Shown: positions 35,560 to 40,454 of the stretch, piece after piece
Layout of the letters: each line of letters starts with the position of its first letter
Numbering within the stretch: position 1 is the first letter of the stretch
From: Candidatus Hydrogenedentota bacterium
GTDB taxonomy: Bacteria; Hydrogenedentota; Hydrogenedentia; Hydrogenedentales; CAITNO01
Reading direction: 5' to 3'
Assembly: GCA_012730105.1 (NCBI GenBank)
Contig: JAAYBJ010000297.1
Coordinates: forward strand, 1 to 40,454
DNA length: 40,454 bases
Program-made: the position numbers and the translations under genes
The notes under the pieces: generated by a model
What the model saw: the letters and a program-made list of their open reading frames with translations, nothing else
The model's database searches: none
What the model was told of the DNA's origin: nothing

Positions 35560-37770
35560 ATGTTAACGGTAGCCAACCTGTTCATCCTCGCTCTGGCCTC
35601 GGGTATTATGGGGCTTTGGGGACGCGCCCTGCTGCTTGACTTTGGGATCATCAAGGGTTTTGACGCGGGCTTGTGGGCCTGTGTCGTGATTGCCGCCGTA
35701 TATGGCGCTTCACAGATGCTCTATCGCGCCCTGTTGTTGCTGATCAGGCCGACCCGGGCCGTGAGCTTTGATGTCAGCGATATGCTGTCGCACGCTTCCG
35801 CATTGGTTCTGCTGCCGTCCCTGCTCGGCTTCCGCTTCCATATCCCCTATCCCACCCTTGAAAAACTGGAGCCGCTGGCGCACCTGGCGGTCTTTGGCGT
35901 GTTGCTTGTGTTTTTTCGACTGATGACGTTTTTCGCGGCGGTCTACGGCGAGAAGTCGGACCGTTCCGTGACCCTGCGTTGGGCCTTGTACGCGTTGTTG
36001 GCCTCGTTGCTCGTGCCCGGCGGCATCTATCGTTACCTGGATGCCGTCGCCGTCAAGCGGGAAATCGTCGCAGGAGAGGCGTTGTCCTTTGCCGTGGATA
36101 ATACCTATACCAAGGCCTATGGTGTTCCGGAGAACAAGCGTCTGATTATGCCGCTGGACTTGAGCGATGCGGACCAGATTGCCTTCCTGTGCGCGCCCAG
36201 GCCGGACGAGGCGGAGTTCCCGGAGTCCGTGTATGTCATCGTGGAGAGCTACGACCGCCAGTTGTCCCCGCAAACCTTGCCGGAACAGGCTGTCCCTACG
36301 GTCGCCCTGACCCGGGAACTGGTTTTTTCGGAAGAGGGCTGGACCCCGGTGCCCGTTTCCCGGGAAGAGATACCGCCGGATACCGTTAGCCTGACGGTTT
36401 CCTGGATGGAGGGGAACCCGGAAGGATTGCGTCATCGTCTGGGCGTGCTGCCCCCTGACGGACAGAGCCGGGTGCTCATGGTGAGCGGACCCTGGGCGCA
36501 AAAAATTTCCCGGGCGAATGCCAAGCCTAGTGTGGTGATCCTTTTGGCTGAGGGTATGGGCGCGGAAAACATGGGCCTTTACGGCTACGAACGAAATACG
36601 ACGCCGAACCTCGCCCGGTGCGCGGCTGACATGATCATGTGTGAGGAAGTGTACACACCCACACCGGAAACTCCCGGGGCGGTGATGAGCCTGCTGACGG
36701 GGCTTAGTCCGTTGAGCCATGGCTATCCGGATACCGCCGGGGAAGGCTTGCCCGGGAAAGTGTGCTCCATCGCTGAAGTGATGAAAAGTCACGGGTATTT
36801 TACGGTGGCCTTTACCGAGGGGCAGGGGGTTGAGGAGCGCGACCTGGTGTTCGGTTCCGGCTTGGAGAAGGGGTTTATTCTTTTTGACGACCATCTGCCG
36901 CTGGAGGTTCAGAGCGCTTACTTCAATGATAGCGTCGGTCCGCGCAGGCTGGTGCCGGCGGGATCGCGCGCGACCTTGGAAAAGGCCGGAGACTGGATCG
37001 CCGCCAACGCCGATGTACAGTATTTTGTCTTCGTCCGGCTGCGTGAGCTTAGTGAACCAAGATATATGCTTCGCTACGGCATGGGCTTTATGAAACGCAT
37101 GGGCCGTTCCACCCCTATGGACGTCTATGACACGGCCCTGGCCTACATGGACCGACAGTTGGGCGCGTTTTTTGACAGGCTGAACCAACTTCCCCCCGAA
37201 CAGGCACCCATTGTGATTCTTACTTCCACTAATGGCTTTGATTTTCGCGAGTGGGGGCGGCATGCCTACAATCTGCGCGGGGAACCCCGGCGAAGCCTTC
37301 ATGAGTCCGCCCTGCGTGTGCCTCTCCTCATCCGTATTCCAGGGTGCAACGGGCAGACCAGCGAGACGCCGGCCTCGCTCATCGATGTGGCGCCCACATT
37401 GGCCGCGCTGACCGGCACACCGCTTCCCTATTATGCCGAAGGGGCTAACCTGCTGGAAGAAACGCGGATGCGGGAGATCATTTCCGTCATGGGGGATCCC
37501 GTGGAGCAGTCTATGCGTTCGGGAAAATGGCGGTTTACCTGGCAATCCGGCCTGTCGCGTCGTTCCCTGGAACGAGTCCAGCCTGAAAATGTCCTGGAGT
37601 TCATTGATATCGCCCGATACCGCAACGCCGATATCATACAGGATAATATCCGTAAGGAACCCCAACTGGTTGACGCGTTCAAGGCGCAACTCAGCACCGC
37701 CCTGCACGATTCCTTCTTTGGCGGTGCCGTCGTCACCATGAATCCCCGCACCGCCGCCCCGGCCATGTAG
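35560..37770 (+). CDS. Membrane-bound alkaline-phosphatase-superfamily (sulfatase-fold) protein
   Basis: The 736-residue protein has about five N-terminal membrane segments (residues 1-165), then an extracytoplasmic region and a sulfatase-fold domain from about residue 322. The first motif reads VILLAEGMGAENMGLYGYERNT, with Glu331 where sulfatases have Asp-Asp, as in phosphoethanolamine/phosphoglycerol transferases. Aligned on the LLTG motif, the nucleophile position holds Thr371 (TPGAVMSLLTG), not Cys/Ser, so it is not a formylglycine sulfatase. The usual D-H metal pair is missing from TSTNGFDF (555-562). It may transfer a polar group to an envelope polymer, or be inactive. The start at 35560 follows GAGGGGGAG; the frame runs upstream to an ATG at 35431. 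Confidence 0.7.
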   Translation: MLTVANLFILALASGIMGLWGRALLLDFGIIKGFDAGLWACVVIAAVYGASQMLYRALLLLIRPTRAVSFDVSDMLSHASALVLLPSLLGFRFHIPYPTLEKLEPLAHLAVFGVLLVFFRLMTFFAAVYGEKSDRSVTLRWALYALLASLLVPGGIYRYLDAVAVKREIVAGEALSFAVDNTYTKAYGVPENKRLIMPLDLSDADQIAFLCAPRPDEAEFPESVYVIVESYDRQLSPQTLPEQAVPTVALTRELVFSEEGWTPVPVSREEIPPDTVSLTVSWMEGNPEGLRHRLGVLPPDGQSRVLMVSGPWAQKISRANAKPSVVILLAEGMGAENMGLYGYERNTTPNLARCAADMIMCEEVYTPTPETPGAVMSLLTGLSPLSHGYPDTAGEGLPGKVCSIAEVMKSHGYFTVAFTEGQGVEERDLVFGSGLEKGFILFDDHLPLEVQSAYFNDSVGPRRLVPAGSRATLEKAGDWIAANADVQYFVFVRLRELSEPRYMLRYGMGFMKRMGRSTPMDVYDTALAYMDRQLGAFFDRLNQLPPEQAPIVILTSTNGFDFREWGRHAYNLRGEPRRSLHESALRVPLLIRIPGCNGQTSETPASLIDVAPTLAALTGTPLPYYAEGANLLEETRMREIISVMGDPVEQSMRSGKWRFTWQSGLSRRSLERVQPENVLEFIDIARYRNADIIQDNIRKEPQLVDAFKAQLSTALHDSFFGGAVVTMNPRTAAPAM

Positions 37771-38023
37771 GAAGACTTTTCTTTTTCGCGGTGCCAAGCC
37801 ATTCAAACGAACTGGACAAAAGGAAGTGTTTTGCCACGCACCTTTCCGCACTCTGGTTTGGAAACAAAACAATAAAGATCGTGTAAATTATGAAAAATTA
37901 AATAAAAAATAGTTATATAGATGGGATTTTTATGCCTTCAATAATCTTCGAGTCCCATTGACTTTCCGGATGATTTCATGGCAAGATTAAATGATAATTA
38001 CTCTCACGAAAGGATAGTATTAA

Positions 38024-40454
38024 ATGCGAATGTTTTTCACCGTCTTCCTGTTGGGTATTGCTTCGCTGGGCGTGAGTCTTTTTTCATTGGAGCCCGTTCA
38101 GGCAGAGGAACGGGGAGAGGTAACCTCACCTGCTTCCCAACAAATGGCCCAGGCAGGGGTGTCTTACAATATTTACTTTGGAAGCCTTCACAATCACAGT
38201 ACGCTTTCAGATGGCGACGGCAGTCCGGAAGAGGCTTACGCCTACGCGCGCGATGTGGCCGGGTTGGATTTCTTTTCTTTGGCCGATCACGCGGAAAATT
38301 TCTTCCTTGCCAGTGGCAAATGGGATGATTTAAAAAATGCCGCCCAAGCCTTTTATTCGCCGGGATCGTATGTGACCTTATGGGGCTTTGAATGGAGTCA
38401 TTTGACCAAAGGGCATATCTGTGTGCATAACACCTCGGATTTCATTCATTCCATCAATACCCCCAGCCTGACGGATTTCTATGAATGGCTTGTCGACCGT
38501 CCTCAAGGCTTTGCCACCTATAACCATCCAGGTCGCCAGGACGATTTGGGCACCGAGTTCAACCATTTTGACCTTAAAAGCAGCGCGGTTGCCCAGGTGG
38601 TCGGCATTGAAACCTTCAATAAGGGGGACGGGTATGACGAGTATCATTACGTTAATGCCTATGGTTCCGGTAAAACCTATCTTGATCTGGCGAATTCAAA
38701 AGGCTGGCGTATAGGGGCGACGGGCGGATTTGACCACCATGGCACGACCTGGGGGTCCAGCACGACCTTCCGTACCGGAGTGCTGGCGACGGAACTGACC
38801 CGGGAAGCCATTATTGACGCCTATCGAAACCGGCGTTTTTACAGCACGGAGAACAAGGATTTATATGTGGATTTCCGGTGCTCGGGCTATCCCATGGGTT
38901 CTCAATTGACCGGGGTTCCCCTTCAGTTTACCGTATCCGCATGGGACGGCAGCGGTGATTTAATTCAGGCAGTCCGGCTCTACCGCAACGGCGTTCTTCT
39001 GGATACGCGTACTGTCAGTGATACGAGCGTGAACGTGACTTTTTCGGATCCGGCCCCGAATGCGCAGGATTACTACTATGTGATGGTGGCGCTGAATGTG
39101 GGCAATCATGGGGGGTATCCGGATGAGGCCATAAGTTCCCCGATCTGGTGTACCGGGTGCTTTGCGCCGGAAGGCGAAGGGGAAGCGCCGATAGAAGGGG
39201 AAGGCGAACTTGGATGTACGGCCGTGTCCCCCTATGGCCCTGAGGATCCCTGTTATCTTGAAGTAATTGCGGGGGATTCCTATTGTTGTGATAACGAGTG
39301 GGATGGTAAATGTCAATCCGACTATAACGTATGTGTTGGAATTGAGGGTGAAGGCGAAATTCAGCCTGAAGGTGAGGGTGAAATACTGCCTGAGGGAGAA
39401 GGTGAAATCCAACCAGAAGGTGAGGGCGAAGTTTTGCCCGAGGGCGAAGGTGAAGTCCTGCCCGAAGGCGAGGGTGAACTGCTACCCGAAGGCGAAGGCG
39501 AAATCCTGCCCGAAGGCGAAGGCGAAATCCTGTCTGAAGGCGAGGGCGAAGTGCTGCCTGAAGGTGAAGGCGAAATCCCGCCCGAGGGTGAAGGTGAAGT
39601 ACCTGTCGAGGGCGAAGGTGAAATCCAACCCGAAGGTGAGGGCGAAGTCCTGCCCGAAGGCGAGGGTGAAGTGCTACCCGAAGGTGAAGGTGAAGTGCTA
39701 CCCGAAGGTGAAGGTGAAACGCCTATAGAAGGTGAAGGTGAAACGCCTATAGAAGGTGAAGGCGAAATTCAGCCTGAAGGTGAGGGTGAAGTCTTGCCTG
39801 AAGGTGAGGGTGAAGTCCTGTCTGAAGGTGAAGGTGAAACGTCTATAGAAGGTGAAGGCGAAATCCCGCCCGAGGGTGAAGGTGAAGTACCTGTCGAGGG
39901 CGAAGGTGAAATCCAACCCGAAGGTGAGGGCGAAGTCCTGCCCGAAGGCGAAGGTGAAGTCCTACCCGAAGGTGAGGGCGAAGTCCTGCCCGAAGGTGAA
40001 GGCGAAGTCCTGCCCGAAGGCGAAGGCGAAGCGCCCGTCGAAGGTGAAGGCGAGGTCCTGCCCGAAGGCGAAGGTGAAGTACCTGCCGAGGGCGAAGGTG
40101 AAGTACCTGCCGAGGGCGAAGGTGAAGTCCAGCCCGAGGGCGAAGGCGAAGTCCTGCCCGAAGGTGAAGGCGAAGTCCTGCCCGAAGGTGAAGGTGAAGT
40201 CCAGCCCGAAGGTGAAGGCGAAGCGCCCGTCGAAGGTGAAGGCGAGGTCCTGCCGGAAGGTGAAGGTGAAATCCTGCCAGAAGGCGAAGGCGAAGTCCTG
40301 CCCGAAGGCGAAGGTGAAGTGTCTGCTGAGGGCGAAGGTGAAGTCCAGCCCGAAGGTGAAGCGCCTATAGAAGGCGAAGGTGAAGTGTCTGCTGAGGGTG
40401 AAGGTGAGATCCAGCCTGAAGGCGAAGGCGAAATCCTGCCCGAAGGTGAAGGTG
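38024..40454 (+). CDS. Secreted PHP-domain hydrolase (CehA/McbA-like) with GE repeat, incomplete
   Basis: The gene is open to the window edge; at least 810 residues are visible. It has a signal peptide (about residues 1-27, ending PVQA), then a PHP metal-binding domain: [10 protein letters not shown] (55-64), [41 protein letters not shown] and [10 protein letters not shown]. These are the His/Asp/Glu clusters of PHP/CehA-type metallophosphoesterases. A Cys-rich module follows (about 405-437: [22 protein letters not shown]), of a kind seen in secreted proteins. From residue 441 on it is an EGEGE repeat. AAAGGA lies about ten bases upstream. The AT-rich 37868-37935 stretch may hold its promoter. 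The substrate is unknown; the true C-terminus lies outside. Confidence 0.85.
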   Translation, partial: MRMFFTVFLLGIASLGVSLFSLEPVQAEERGEVTSPASQQMAQAGVSYNIYFGSLHNHSTLSDGDGSPEEAYAYARDVAGLDFFSLADHAENFFLASGKWDDLKNAAQAFYSPGSYVTLWGFEWSHLTKGHICVHNTSDFIHSINTPSLTDFYEWLVDRPQGFATYNHPGRQDDLGTEFNHFDLKSSAVAQVVGIETFNKGDGYDEYHYVNAYGSGKTYLDLANSKGWRIGATGGFDHHGTTWGSSTTFRTGVLATELTREAIIDAYRNRRFYSTENKDLYVDFRCSGYPMGSQLTGVPLQFTVSAWDGSGDLIQAVRLYRNGVLLDTRTVSDTSVNVTFSDPAPNAQDYYYVMVALNVGNHGGYPDEAISSPIWCTGCFAPEGEGEAPIEGEGELGCTAVSPYGPEDPCYLEVIAGDSYCCDNEWDGKCQSDYNVCVGIEGEGEIQPEGEGEILPEGEGEIQPEGEGEVLPEGEGEVLPEGEGELLPEGEGEILPEGEGEILSEGEGEVLPEGEGEIPPEGEGEVPVEGEGEIQPEGEGEVLPEGEGEVLPEGEGEVLPEGEGETPIEGEGETPIEGEGEIQPEGEGEVLPEGEGEVLSEGEGETSIEGEGEIPPEGEGEVPVEGEGEIQPEGEGEVLPEGEGEVLPEGEGEVLPEGEGEVLPEGEGEAPVEGEGEVLPEGEGEVPAEGEGEVPAEGEGEVQPEGEGEVLPEGEGEVLPEGEGEVQPEGEGEAPVEGEGEVLPEGEGEILPEGEGEVLPEGEGEVSAEGEGEVQPEGEAPIEGEGEVSAEGEGEIQPEGEGEILPEGEG
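39344..40454 (+). repeat. 24-bp GE-coding tandem repeat
   Basis: About 46 units of an in-frame 24-bp repeat encode octamers such as VLPEGEGE, with the variable pair and following residue changing among VL, IL, IQ, VQ, TP, VP, AP plus P, V, I, A or S. One unit near 40350 is two residues short. It runs past the window end. A segment of about 104 nt at 39560-39663 recurs identically at 39848-39951, exactly 12 units (288 bp) later. Confidence 0.95.

Noticed and set aside
35710-37872. 720-codon antisense frame opposite the sulfatase-fold gene
   Set aside because: The sense frame has membrane segments, recognisable sulfatase-fold motifs and a good ribosome-binding site; the antisense protein has no recognisable domain.
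39267-40370. Alternate-frame Lys/Ser/Pro-rich open frames in the 24-bp repeat
   Set aside because: The frame of the PHP-domain protein is continuous from the signal peptide at 38024 and carries the EGEGE pattern; the others are shadows.
39344-40454. Regular repeats that could suggest CRISPR
   Set aside because: No unique spacers separate the repeats; the tract is coding and in frame, so it is a protein repeat.

Overview
The window looks like chromosomal DNA from a Gram-negative, moderately GC-rich bacterium. It encodes LPS-export genes, TolB, an outer-membrane DUF481-type protein, lipoproteins with clear lipoboxes and a Tat-signal oxidoreductase. Long in-frame Gly-Glu (EGEGE) linkers in secreted proteins, many FG-GAP, PKD and carboxypeptidase-regulatory-like surface proteins, and a Cys-rich YCC..W..C module beside a GE linker point to Candidatus Hydrogenedentota or a nearby PVC/Lentisphaerae-like lineage. 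That assignment is inference from protein style. There is no rRNA gene here, and I saw no tRNA gene, phage, insertion sequence or CRISPR array.

Layout. 1-3.7 kb: a two-domain secreted esterase, a small EF-hand protein, and two intergenic stretches rich in palindromes, REP-like hairpins and a 13-bp tandem repeat. 3.7-7.3 kb (minus): uvrC, then a membrane-anchored alpha/beta hydrolase with a histone-H1-like Lys/Ala tail. 7.4-13.3 kb (plus): a polytopic membrane protein, a PKD lipoprotein with a GE linker, tolB and a DUF481-like protein. 13.5-19.5 kb (plus): a compact cofactor and envelope cluster, nadC-birA, then coaX-lptC-lptA-lptB with 4-nt overlaps, then a Tat-exported Gfo/Idh/MocA oxidoreductase. 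19.7-29.7 kb (plus): tpx, an FG-GAP lipoprotein (14 repeats), a GH116-like protein overlapping coaE, and two tandem carboxypeptidase-regulatory-like proteins, the second ending in a thioredoxin fold without its CxxC. 29.75-31.2 kb (minus): two tandem DUF502 membrane proteins. 31.7-33.6 kb (plus): dnaK alone, preceded by an inverted repeat with CIRCE-like geometry and followed by a strong hairpin. A REP-like doublet separates it from a convergent GT4 glycosyltransferase. 35.6-37.8 kb: a membrane alkaline-phosphatase/sulfatase-superfamily protein with a Thr at the nucleophile position and a degenerate metal site. 38.0 kb to the end: a secreted PHP-domain (CehA/McbA-type) hydrolase that becomes a 24-bp-periodic GE repeat and runs off the window.

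How the genes fit together. Most of the window serves envelope construction and surface display: LPS transport (lptC, lptA, lptB), envelope integrity (tolB), outer-membrane and lipoprotein surface proteins, and secreted hydrolases. Housekeeping cofactor genes (nadC, birA, coaX, coaE), DNA repair (uvrC), peroxide defence (tpx) and protein folding (dnaK) are interleaved.

No complete, obviously new multigene system stands out. The most interesting non-routine signals are: (i) a 26-nt conserved core at two sites, each bracketed by different but self-complementary arms; (ii) the inverted repeat before dnaK; (iii) the REP-like doublet after dnaK; (iv) recent 24-bp-unit expansion in the GE repeat; (v) a lipoprotein-type LptC beside an LptA with a helical extension; and (vi) several enzyme folds whose catalytic motifs look eroded.
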